DNA of 8,009 bases. Origin: CAYTCZ01 sp964436315 (lineage in GTDB: Bacteria > Actinomycetota > Thermoleophilia > Gaiellales > Gaiellaceae). This document shows, piece by piece, positions 1 to 6,631 of this stretch. Where the stretch lies: assembly GCA_964436315.1 (NCBI GenBank), contig CAYTCZ010000156.1, positions 1 through 8,009 of the forward strand, in the 5' to 3' direction. Both the position numbers and the translations under genes were made by a program. The notes below the pieces were generated by a model. It was not told where the DNA came from and searched no databases. It worked only from the letters and a program-made list of their open reading frames with translations. The number at the start of each line of letters is the position of its first letter. The first letter of the stretch is position 1.

Positions 1-307
1 CGTGACTCTCTCGCAGGCAGAGTGCTGCGCCCATGCGTCCCTCCTCCGCGCGCGGTGCGTCCGCGCGCGCACGCATGGAGTACCGCGGGGGTGTGACATC
101 GAGAGTCGCTCGGCGGAGCCAGCCAGACAGTGCCGACTCTCGGTCGTATTGAGCTCTTCGCTCTCGCAAGCCTGGTCTCATCGAACCCATCTCGATCTTT
201 CATCCACGTCATCCGGCAGACCTCTCCCAGAAGTGTCCGGTTCTGGTGCAAGCGTCGCTACGCGAAGAGGCGCCGCCGGGGGCGGGCGCTGGACTACCAT
301 CGCGCAT
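1..307. other. Upstream stretch with no supported gene
   Basis: The plus-strand frame of the following gene stays open to the window edge. Its predicted product here is arginine-, serine- and cysteine-rich, with no recognisable motif, and it would bury the clear signal peptide of the gene starting at 308. No convincing -35/-10 pair, RNA gene or repeat was seen. This stretch probably carries the promoter of the gene pair at 308-1857, but no specific site can be named. Confidence 0.5.
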
Positions 308-739
308 ATGCGCGCGCTCGTTCCATTCGCTCTTCTGCTGGGCTCATCGCTGGTTCCTCTGCCCGCGATGGCCTGCTCCTGCATGCGGCTCTCGATCCTG
401 GAAGCGCTCGGGGCGGCCGATGTCGTCGCTGACATCCGCGTGCTGGAGGTGCGCGAGGATCGGGGGCCGTGGTTGGGGGGGCAGGCGATGCTCTACCGGA
501 TCGAGCGCATCTTCAAAGGACCGCCAGACCTCGAGGAAGGCTCGGAGGTGTGGGTCTTCCACCAGACGTGCAACAGCATGCCCTACCCCTCGACCGAGAT
601 CGGCGGCCGGCGCATCTGGTTCATGAGCCGGACGGGCGGACGCCTGAGCCACCACTACTGCTCGACCTCGCTCGATTCGGCCGGGCCGCTGCCCCTGGTG
701 TTGTTGCAGGCGCGCGCTCGATGGATGGCAGGCCGATGA
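308..739 (+). CDS. Secreted TIMP/NTR-like cysteine protein
   Basis: This is a 143-residue protein. Residues 1-22 form a Sec signal peptide: MR, a hydrophobic run FALLLGSSLVPL, then the cleavage-like PAMA. The mature protein would begin Cys-Ser-Cys (C23, C25), the start expected of tissue-inhibitor-of-metalloproteinase (NTR fold) proteins, where the N-terminal cysteine is exposed after processing. The rest follows the bacterial TIMP-like layout: an ADVVADIRVLEV strand, YRIERIFKGPP (the usual V-x-x-x-FKG segment), a cysteine in HQTCNS (C88), a strand IWFMSR and a late HYCSTS (C118). The four cysteines could pair into two disulfides. It is likely exported to the periplasm or beyond; its target is unknown, and protease inhibition is only a family-level suggestion. 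The ATG at 308 is chosen because the signal peptide starts there, although no strong Shine-Dalgarno sequence precedes it. The stop overlaps the next start as ATGA, so the two genes are probably translated together. Confidence 0.75.
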   Translation: MRALVPFALLLGSSLVPLPAMACSCMRLSILEALGAADVVADIRVLEVREDRGPWLGGQAMLYRIERIFKGPPDLEEGSEVWVFHQTCNSMPYPSTEIGGRRIWFMSRTGGRLSHHYCSTSLDSAGPLPLVLLQARARWMAGR

Positions 740-1857
740 GAGGCCCACTCATCTTGCTCGCGTGGACGGTCGGTTGTGCGACGCCGGTACCCGCGCTCGT
801 GCTCCCGGAGAGCCAACGCTGGACCGACGACGAGACGTGGACCGAGACGCCGCTCGACGACGCCCTCGCCGAACCGGTGAGCGGCTGCCACGTACGAGTC
901 GAAACCGCGGGTGAAGGGCGTTGGGTTCGCGAACGTTGGGAGTCGCCGGAATGGTCTCTCGTGATTGCCCGAGGGGACGAAGAAGCGACCCAGGTACGAG
1001 CACGAGTGAGCCGACCGAACGCGCAGCTCGAGGCGTTCGCCTCCCTCTCCGTGGATGCGGAGCTCGATCGAAGCGCGATCCTGCAACTGCTCGCGCACCC
1101 TCCGCGACGAGTTGACCCGCGCTTCCTAAGCCTGGCCCGCGTGTACCGAGAGCAGCGCGACGGCCGTACGACACTGCTGGAGGAATACGGCTCGCCAGAG
1201 CTCGGCACCCGAGAGCAGACCCAGGAGCGCGACGGCGGCGTGATCGCCGAGACCCGGTTGCTCTGGAAGACTGGCCGCTCCGCCCGCCGCGCGTGGGTGG
1301 ATGACGAGGGTCGCCATCAGGAGTGGCGCACCCGCCGGGACGGCTCCGCGAGTGACTACACGTCGGTCGTCCTGGAGGAGCGAAACGACGACGGGCAGGT
1401 CGTGCGTGAACGGTGGGACGAAACGGGGCCCAATGGTTCACACGACCGGACGATCCGCTATCGCTACGACCGCGAGGGACGACTGCTGACACCCGAGCCC
1501 TACGAACGGGGCTCGGACGATCGCGAGACCCAGATCGTGCGCGATGACGAGGGGAACCCGACGCGCGTGGTCGTTCCCGACCGATACGAGATGGAAGGGG
1601 TGTGGGAAGAAGGTCGGCTCGTGCGTGCGTCGACACGCTCGCTCTGGGAGCACGCGCGGTTCGCCTTCGAGACGCTGACTCGTAGCTACGACGGTGACGG
1701 GCGCCTCACTCGATCGGTGCTCTCACGACAGCCGTCCGAGGGCCCGGCACTTCGCTCGGAGATGACGATTCGCTACGAGGACTGCGACGCGGACGTCCAG
1801 GTCATGTGGGACCCGGCGCACATCTCCCCCCTCGAGATCGCGTTCGACGAACGGTAG
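736..1857 (+). CDS. Probable lipoprotein with degenerate YD/RHS-like repeats
   Basis: This is a 373-residue protein. The start MRGPLILLAWTVGC looks like a short lipoprotein signal with C14 as the lipidated residue. The -3 position is Thr rather than the usual Leu, so the lipobox is atypical. The first third (about residues 15-130) has no recognised domain. From about residue 170 there are spaced repeats of the form (Y/D)-D-x-x-G-(R/Q/N)-hydrophobic: ERNDDGQVVRERW, YRYDREGRLLTP, VRDDEGNPTRVVV and SYDGDGRLTRSVL. The chain then reaches a terminal IRYEDCD. These resemble the YD repeats of RHS proteins but are divergent, and no toxin tip or RHS core box (PxxxxDPxG) is present. Similar cysteine-ended YD-type lipoproteins are familiar from myxobacterial genomes. 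The start overlaps the stop of the TIMP-like gene by 4 bp, implying a shared transcript and possibly a shared location in the cell envelope. Function unknown. Confidence 0.7.
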   Translation: MRGPLILLAWTVGCATPVPALVLPESQRWTDDETWTETPLDDALAEPVSGCHVRVETAGEGRWVRERWESPEWSLVIARGDEEATQVRARVSRPNAQLEAFASLSVDAELDRSAILQLLAHPPRRVDPRFLSLARVYREQRDGRTTLLEEYGSPELGTREQTQERDGGVIAETRLLWKTGRSARRAWVDDEGRHQEWRTRRDGSASDYTSVVLEERNDDGQVVRERWDETGPNGSHDRTIRYRYDREGRLLTPEPYERGSDDRETQIVRDDEGNPTRVVVPDRYEMEGVWEEGRLVRASTRSLWEHARFAFETLTRSYDGDGRLTRSVLSRQPSEGPALRSEMTIRYEDCDADVQVMWDPAHISPLEIAFDER

Positions 1858-1873
1858 CTCCCGCACCAGTTGC

Positions 1874-2197
1874 TCATGGCCAAGTCACCGACCGAGACGG
1901 AGTTGAGGCGAGGCCCAGCGCGACTCCCCGGTCGTGCGGTCGTCGACCACGGAGCACGCGGGCGACCTCCGCCTGGGCGACGACCTCGGTCGCTCCGTCG
2001 AAGAGATGGACCAAGACCAGCTCGTGCAGGTCCCCCGGGTCGCCCTCCGTGGCGAGGAGCATCCCCGTCTCGGAGATGTCGAGGACCTTCGTGCCCAGCA
2101 TCGAGTAGCGCTCGAGGGAGACCGCCTCGCAGCGAAGGGGAGCGACGCGCCGAAGGGCCCCTCGCTGGTGGATGGTTCCGATCGAGGGGGCGTGCAT
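1874..2197 (-). CDS. PilZ-domain protein (c-di-GMP receptor type)
   Basis: This is a 107-residue single-domain protein from the chosen ATG. The PilZ signature is visible: an arginine-rich entry RRVAPLR (residues 16-22), then DISETGMLL (40-48) containing the D-x-S-x-x-G motif, the strand VVAQAEVARVL (72-82) and the closing strand GVALGL (91-96). PilZ domains bind cyclic di-GMP through the arginine motif and D-x-S-x-x-G, and modulate motility, exopolysaccharide or other outputs. The arginine motif here is R-x-x-x-x-R rather than the canonical R-x-x-x-R, so binding is uncertain. The frame extends to an ATG at 2305, but the extra 36 residues are low-complexity and basic, so the inner ATG is preferred; neither has a strong Shine-Dalgarno sequence. 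The gene converges on the lipoprotein gene with only 16 bp between stops and no clear terminator. It is a stand-alone gene of typical local base composition. Confidence 0.75.
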   Translation of the reverse strand: MHAPSIGTIHQRGALRRVAPLRCEAVSLERYSMLGTKVLDISETGMLLATEGDPGDLHELVLVHLFDGATEVVAQAEVARVLRGRRPHDRGVALGLASTPSRSVTWP

Positions 2198-2627
2198 GAA
2201 GCCACGGTATCCGCGGCGGCCGGAGGGGGGCGAGTTATCGGCGGAGGGTGATGGGCGGCAGCGGTTCCCCCGTCCTCTCCTCCTCGCCTCCTCTGGTCCC
2301 CGCATCCACCGCTCAGCTCGTCAGCATCTGGGATGCCAGGCGAGGTGTTCAGCGCTGAGCTCACCCAAGAGCAGGTCAATCGACCCACTGATGGCGTGGC
2401 AAGGTGGACGGCAATCGTCATGCAGATCGAAGCCCCGGTGGAAGACCCACAGCTCGCCCTTTCACGATGCAGAACGGCTTCGCGAAGTCGGAGCAGCGCA
2501 CCCTGACTCCGTTGCAGCCCTAGACCGGTGCTTCGACAGTGATCAGCGGCTGTGCTCATGGAAGACGGCACGGTGCACCTTGGCTGGGTGCCAGGCTCGC
2601 CGTGAGATACTCGCCAGCGCAGTCGTG
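2198..2627. other. Intergenic stretch, no intact gene
   Basis: These 430 bases lie between the end of the KAP NTPase gene and the PilZ start. Several overlapping open frames exist on both strands, but none has a family signature or a good ribosome-binding site. A weak trace of a broken minus-strand frame is described separately (2321-2519). No convincing hairpin plus T-tract terminator for the KAP gene was found. The GTGCACC-centred inverted segment near 2570-2600 is short and imperfect. Confidence 0.45.
2321..2519 (-). pseudogene. Possible frameshifted remnant reading frame
   Basis: On the minus strand the frame beginning GCNGVRVRCSDFAKPFCIVKG runs to about 2458 and then goes out of frame. 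Dropping one base in the AAAGGG run at about 2458-2463 joins it to ELWVFHRGFDLHDDC and on to ISGSIDLLLGELSAEHLAW, ending at a TGA at 2321-2323. The joined string has a balanced, protein-like composition, unlike the basic or serine-rich alternative frames. No start codon is obvious, because a TAG lies directly upstream. No family is recognised. This may be chance, a decayed gene fragment or a sequencing error. Confidence 0.2.
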
Positions 2628-5264
2628 CTAGACGTCCACGGGCATCCTCTGCTCGGCAGCGCTGGAGAGAGCATGTAGCAGGTCCTGCATGGCCTGCTGG
2701 GCCGCTGGAAGGAGCATCGCGGCTGCCTCCTCCGACTCGAACTCCACATCAATTTCGAGGGACAGCGCAGTTCCGTCTTGCTGCTGCGACACCTTGAGCT
2801 CTCCTCTCCCCCCGACAAGCTTGTGATGGGAGACCAAGCTGAACGACGTAGCTAGGCGGTGGCTTCCGAGATCCCCGACCACCACCTCCGAAAGTCGGCC
2901 GCCCAGGGCTACCGCCCGGAATCTTCGCGGGGCACCTGCACCTCGAACAGAAAGTCCTGGCAGGGACCCGCACCGAAGGAACAGCCGGCGGGTGGTCTCG
3001 ATGAGGTGATCAGCGTCCGCGGAGGAGATTTGCTGCGCGTGGAGCGAAGTGAGAAAGGTCTGCTCGACCCGACTCCACCAGGGTGGAGTCGGGAGCGGGC
3101 CGGCAAGAGCGTGTTCGATGGCGCCTCGCGACTCGCGAAGTCTGCGAAAGAAGCGGCGGGCAAGCGGGGCCGCCGTCGCAGCTCGCCACAATAGCTCCAT
3201 CACCTCCCGCCGGCTCGCGAGCGTTGCATCGCCGGCCGCTTCACGGGCGATGCCGTGAAGTAGGGCGAGGGAATTCTGCCGCACGGCGAGGTCGGCCGGG
3301 GCTTTCGCCAAAACGACCCTGAGCTCTTCCAGTCTCGCGCTTGGCCCGGACCACAGTGGGCCATCCGGGTCGGCAAGTACCGACCGATCGAGATAACGTT
3401 CCCTGCTGTACATGAGGCTGGCAATGCCTCTGGGAACGGAAAACAGCTGGACAAGCTGCTTTGCGACTCGGCCGGCGACCACATCATGGAGCTGTTCGGC
3501 TAGGTCCGCCGCTTGAGCGTTATAGTGGAGTCGCACCTCCATCGGATGCACCATTCGAAGCACCTCTGTTGCATCCACCCACTCGGCAGCGCACAGGCGG
3601 AGAGCAAGGGCTTCTTCGCTCGCGCGCACCTTCTTCATCGATTCAGACTTGGTGAAGTGGGCCCACCGAAGCGTGACTGCGACGACCCGGTGTGCGTGCT
3701 TGTTGGCTTCGTCCGGGCTTTCAGTCGAATGCGGGCTGTCTACCAGGCAGTCCCGAAGAAGCGAAAAGGCCTTCTGGGCCTGCAGCAGAGTGTCCTCTGA
3801 CTTCGCCTCGTCGGCCTGATCCGCGCTCCGCCCCAGAAGTACATCATAGTGGTCAATAAGAAGGGCTATGAAACTAGAAAGGACGGTAGAAACAGTGGTT
3901 CCTGACTGAAGAGCGATCCCCTTGATTGACTCGTCCAGTCCTTCTCGGCCATCCGAAATGCCTCGGCGCTGCGCTTCGAAAAACTCCTTGTTGGTAAGGG
4001 TTTGAGGGGCCTCCGTCAGACGAGCGTGATCGACTAGCGTCATCCGCGGTGCGCTGGACTGATGTGACGCAATGGCCTCTAGGATTCTCCTGGATCGCAG
4101 CCGATCGCTGGACGGATCGAACTCGACCCCTTCCATCAATGTGTCGAGCGATTCGGAGATCTTCTCGGTCAGTGACTCCGCGCTGCCATCGTGCAACCCA
4201 AGCGCCAATGTCTGCGTTTCGACGGCTACGTTCTTCTCGAAGTTATCCTCAAGTACAACCTTCCGCCAAAGCTCCATGCTACAGTCGCGTAGGAGCCAGA
4301 GTAGGATTAGGAGCTCCCAGTCGATCTCAGTTGCCTCAAAGCGAGCCACTTGTGGCCCAAGGCTCCACAGGTTGCGAAGGAACTTTCGGAGTGAGCGAGG
4401 GTTGCGCGGTAGTAGTTCAAACTGCGTTTCAAGCGACTCGAGAGGAACGAACGGGAGATTGTCCGCGTGATCCCGTCTAAGTAGACGCTTGGTGCCGCGA
4501 TCACCGGGCGCTGGTAGCCAGCGAGGGAACTCGACGATCTTGTCGAGGAACAGGGTGCCCTTTCCAAAGCCTGGATGGCTCTCTGTCAGCGCTTGCCCAA
4601 CAACGACTGGGTCTAGAGCCAACACGAAAGAGAGTCCGGGAGTGTCGAGTACTTCTCGGAGAGCAAAGAGAGCCCTGGGCACAAGGTTGGGTTGCAGCCG
4701 GTCTAGATCGTCGACAAGAACGACCATCCGCCTCTCGCCAATCTTTTTCTGAAGTTCCCCTAGAGCCTCAGGGACGGTGGACAGGAATCGCCGCACGAGA
4801 GAGCCTCCAACGGCAAGGCCGAGTTTTGCCCAGCCGTCGGCTTCCCCAACTTTCTCCAGCACTCCCTCTGCAAACACGTCGTGCGAGTGCATTTTTAGGG
4901 TCCTGACATCAATGTTGGGGATCTGCTTCTTCACCGAGTCCGCCACTGATCTGGCGAAGAGAGACCACATTTCCAGTTCCGTGGTGGCGCCCCACGGATT
5001 AAACCGAACTACAAGGTGGTCGGGGCCACGTAGCTTCTCTCCGATCATGTTTAGAACTGACGTCTTGCCAGTGCCCCAAGTTCCGTAAATCCCAACCCGA
5101 GCCGACCAGTCGACCTTTTGGTTCGCCACGAGGTGCGCCACCTCGGTTGCAAACGCGCCGCGGTCCAGAAGGTCTTCAGCGGCCGATCGGACGGCGCGAT
5201 CTACTCCCGCTCCCCGGTTCACCCTAGCTCTCCAGATCGCAGGCCTCTCCGATGCCATGTCCAT
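2628..5264 (-). CDS. KAP-family P-loop NTPase
   Basis: This is an 878-residue protein with the hallmarks of the KAP NTPase family (STAND-like P-loop ATPases). It has Walker A GTWGTGKT (residues 61-68), RFNPW (87-91, a KAP-typical motif after the P-loop), Walker B MVVLVDDLDR (180-189), FVLALDP (213-219), LDKIVEFP (240-247) and, further on, PRNPRSLRKFLRNL. No strong transmembrane pair interrupts the NTPase region, unlike many KAP proteins, so it is probably cytoplasmic. About residues 330-878 are a largely helical region with no recognised domain, a likely sensing or output module. The ATG at 5264 is preferred; an ATG two codons later (5258) is possible. The purine tract GGAAGGGA sits 16 bases upstream over the previous gene's stop, which is rather far, so translation may depend on coupling. 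It lies 13 bp after the AlbA_2 gene. PifA, the F-plasmid phage-exclusion protein, is a KAP member, so a defence role is plausible but inferred. Confidence 0.85.
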   Translation of the reverse strand: MDMASERPAIWRARVNRGAGVDRAVRSAAEDLLDRGAFATEVAHLVANQKVDWSARVGIYGTWGTGKTSVLNMIGEKLRGPDHLVVRFNPWGATTELEMWSLFARSVADSVKKQIPNIDVRTLKMHSHDVFAEGVLEKVGEADGWAKLGLAVGGSLVRRFLSTVPEALGELQKKIGERRMVVLVDDLDRLQPNLVPRALFALREVLDTPGLSFVLALDPVVVGQALTESHPGFGKGTLFLDKIVEFPRWLPAPGDRGTKRLLRRDHADNLPFVPLESLETQFELLPRNPRSLRKFLRNLWSLGPQVARFEATEIDWELLILLWLLRDCSMELWRKVVLEDNFEKNVAVETQTLALGLHDGSAESLTEKISESLDTLMEGVEFDPSSDRLRSRRILEAIASHQSSAPRMTLVDHARLTEAPQTLTNKEFFEAQRRGISDGREGLDESIKGIALQSGTTVSTVLSSFIALLIDHYDVLLGRSADQADEAKSEDTLLQAQKAFSLLRDCLVDSPHSTESPDEANKHAHRVVAVTLRWAHFTKSESMKKVRASEEALALRLCAAEWVDATEVLRMVHPMEVRLHYNAQAADLAEQLHDVVAGRVAKQLVQLFSVPRGIASLMYSRERYLDRSVLADPDGPLWSGPSARLEELRVVLAKAPADLAVRQNSLALLHGIAREAAGDATLASRREVMELLWRAATAAPLARRFFRRLRESRGAIEHALAGPLPTPPWWSRVEQTFLTSLHAQQISSADADHLIETTRRLFLRCGSLPGLSVRGAGAPRRFRAVALGGRLSEVVVGDLGSHRLATSFSLVSHHKLVGGRGELKVSQQQDGTALSLEIDVEFESEEAAAMLLPAAQQAMQDLLHALSSAAEQRMPVDV

Positions 5265-5277
5265 GCGTATGTGAGGC

Positions 5278-6279
5278 TCATCCCTTCCGAGTTCCTTTCC
5301 GAGAGGCAATCTCCTCTGCGATAATCCGACTCCTGAGCTCGGGAAGGTGAGGGTAGCCCTCCTGCAGCGCATCGACGAGGAAGGCTTCGAACTCGTCAAG
5401 GGTGAGTCCTCCGCTCCGGTCCTTGAGGGTTCTCCAGAACATGCCGACCATCTGTCTGATCTCCTTCTCCTCGATGGCTTCGACAGGATCGTCCACGCCA
5501 GTCGCTTGAAGCAGCGCTAGAAGCCGCATATTCGCGATCCGTACGTCCTTGGTGAGCGACATCTGAGGGCTCGCGGTACGATGGTCGCGTAGGGCCGCCT
5601 CTAGCGGCCCCACGAGCCGCGAAACCTCAACGTCCAACTCATCCAGTGACCCTTCTACGGAAGACACGCTGGAGTCGAGCCCGTCGACCAACTTCGCGAC
5701 GTTGGCCACACTGGTCTCCAGGTCTTCTGACATAGACACGAACAGCCCCGTGAGGGCCTGGCTAAGCTGGCCGACGGACTCCACCTGCTTTCGCAGATCG
5801 CTGGTAGCTCCCCTGAACCTCTCGGCGAACGTGTCGGCCTCCCGCGCGAGCAGCATAGCGAGCAATGCGCTCTGCTCCAGCGGCCCGGTTGCGTTGTGCC
5901 GGCGAACCACGTAGGTCCCGCCGCCGGTGCAGTGGGGTTTGTGGTCACTCGAGGGAACGTGGACCACAAGAATGGGCTTGTCTCCGGTGTTCTCCACGCT
6001 GATTGCCACTTGTACCGGGGGCCGACAGCTGTCCGCCTTAGTCTGGACACTTCGAATGGCTTGGTCGCCAACCTGGCACCCGACCACGGTTCCGTCATCC
6101 TCTACTCCACCCAGGATCCAGCCACCCTCTCCATTGGCAAACGCCACGAGTGCATCAGCCTTGATGGCGCCTGGTCCTCTCTTGAACTCCGCGTCTATGT
6201 CCTCCCGTCTGAGCACCTGCGTGGTGTTCTTAGTGATTCCTCTGAATCTGGTCTTTCGTTTGGATGGCTTTGGCGGCAA
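5278..6279 (-). CDS. Schlafen/AlbA_2-domain protein with coiled coil
   Basis: This is a 333-residue protein from the TTG at 6279. Residues about 22-144 form a Schlafen AlbA_2 domain (also called divergent AAA-4 or ATP-binding in older annotation). They include REDIDAEFKRG, the core ALVAFANGEGGWILGGVEDDG, a hydrophobic strand PILVVHVP and the closing GGGTYVVRRHNATGP. E26-x4-E31-x-K33 and the acidic pair D61/D62 match the spacing of acidic residues that form the RNase site in Schlafen proteins such as SLFN13, so nuclease activity is plausible. About residues 147-232 are a coiled coil (LRKQVESVGQLSQALTGLF onward, with repeated L/V heptads). The last 90 residues are helical with no known domain. 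The frame also has an ATG at 6462, but that start would overlap the upstream gene by 233 bp and adds a low-complexity basic leader. The TTG has an excellent Shine-Dalgarno sequence. The gene overlaps the small gene by 50 bp and precedes the KAP gene by 13 bp, so the three are one operon. Confidence 0.8.
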   Translation of the reverse strand: MPPKPSKRKTRFRGITKNTTQVLRREDIDAEFKRGPGAIKADALVAFANGEGGWILGGVEDDGTVVGCQVGDQAIRSVQTKADSCRPPVQVAISVENTGDKPILVVHVPSSDHKPHCTGGGTYVVRRHNATGPLEQSALLAMLLAREADTFAERFRGATSDLRKQVESVGQLSQALTGLFVSMSEDLETSVANVAKLVDGLDSSVSSVEGSLDELDVEVSRLVGPLEAALRDHRTASPQMSLTKDVRIANMRLLALLQATGVDDPVEAIEEKEIRQMVGMFWRTLKDRSGGLTLDEFEAFLVDALQEGYPHLPELRSRIIAEEIASRKGTRKG

Positions 6280-6517
6280 CGGTGGCTCTCCCTCGTCTCC
6301 AGCGTATATCGAAACATCGAGCAATTTCCGCAGACGCACCCCGAAAGGACACTGTGGGGTATCGCGATTGCCCTTCGGGGCTCCAAATCTTGCAGGCTTG
6401 GGGAAGCCGCCGACCGCACGCCGTAGACAACGAAAGGCTGCGCTCGCAGGTGAATCCACCACGCGAGTCCTCGTATACGTAGACGTCCGAATCGCGGCCG
6501 AAGCGTGCGAATGCCAT
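6230..6517 (-). CDS. Small protein, phage-associated DVYVYE type
   Basis: This is a 95-residue protein starting MAFARFGRDSDVYVYE, then SRGGFTCER. It resembles small proteins common in phages and actinobacterial or myxobacterial accessory DNA that begin (S/A)-(Y/F)-x-R-(F/W), followed by SDVYVYE and GGF/GGW. Their function is not established. The C-terminal half, TVSFRGASAEIARCFDIRWRRG then ATVAAKAI, fits loosely the S-F-x-T-x-x-E-M-x-x-H-L...G-x-x-V-P...A ending of such proteins, though the usual histidines and the Cys pair are not kept. AGGAAGGAAG lies 7 bases before the ATG, a strong ribosome-binding site. A longer in-frame start at 6628 would run through the presumed promoter region, so 6517 is chosen. 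It is the first gene of the putative operon with the AlbA_2 and KAP genes. Without the good start signals it could be dismissed as a shadow of the longer AlbA_2 frame. The similarity is from memory and should be tested. Confidence 0.6.
   Translation of the reverse strand: MAFARFGRDSDVYVYEDSRGGFTCERSLSLSTACGRRLPQACKIWSPEGQSRYPTVSFRGASAEIARCFDIRWRRGRATVAAKAIQTKDQIQRNH
6286..6294 (-). promoter_or_regulatory. Shine-Dalgarno that decides the AlbA_2 start
   Basis: GAGGGAGAG on the minus strand, followed by six bases (CCACCG) and then TTG at 6279. This spacing and strength support a TTG start inside the end of the small upstream gene. No comparable sequence precedes the ATG at 6462. Confidence 0.65.
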
Positions 6518-6524
6518 CGGCAGG

Positions 6525-6534
6525 CTTCCTTCCT
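6525..6534 (-). promoter_or_regulatory. Shine-Dalgarno of the small first gene
   Basis: AGGAAGGAAG on the minus strand, seven bases before the ATG at 6517. It is the strongest ribosome-binding site in the region and the main reason to accept the 95-residue gene as real. Confidence 0.65.
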
Positions 6535-6563
6535 GATGAGCGGTCCAAGAGCTCCCGAGTCGA

Positions 6564-6579
6564 GAGGCGTTGCCGCCTC
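6564..6579. repeat. Short hairpin in the operon leader
   Basis: A perfect 6-bp inverted repeat with a 4-base loop (GAGGCG-TTGC-CGCCTC on the plus strand) lies about 46-62 bases upstream of the first cassette gene. It is not followed by a T-run in the minus-strand direction, so it is not an obvious terminator. It might be an operator or part of the leader RNA. No clear -35/-10 promoter could be assigned around it. Confidence 0.3.
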
Positions 6580-6631
6580 GCTCGAACGGAGTGTCTGACT
6601 CTGCGTTGTGCTCCGGCAAGCACCCCAAACG

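Noticed and set aside
2..307. Long N-terminal extension of the TIMP-like gene
   Set aside because: It has no motif and would place the signal peptide in the middle of the protein; the ATG at 308 is the natural start.
749..1636. Long minus-strand frame (295 residues) opposite the lipoprotein gene
   Set aside because: It is extremely arginine/serine/proline-rich, the usual mirror of a high-GC gene; the plus strand has a signal sequence and repeat motifs.
1885..2571. 228-residue minus-strand frame overlapping PilZ
   Set aside because: Low-complexity serine/arginine-rich in the PilZ overlap and no motif; the PilZ frame has a clear D-x-S-x-x-G signature.
2330..2600. Two similar TGCCAGGC segments at about 2334 and 2589
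   Set aside because: The match is only about eight bases and in GC-rich DNA is expected by chance; no longer direct repeat is seen.
5265..5399. 45-residue N-terminal extension of the KAP protein to an ATG at 5399
   Set aside because: It lies inside the end of the AlbA_2 gene, is serine/arginine-rich, and KAP proteins normally start shortly before the P-loop region; ATG at 5264 suits the spacing.
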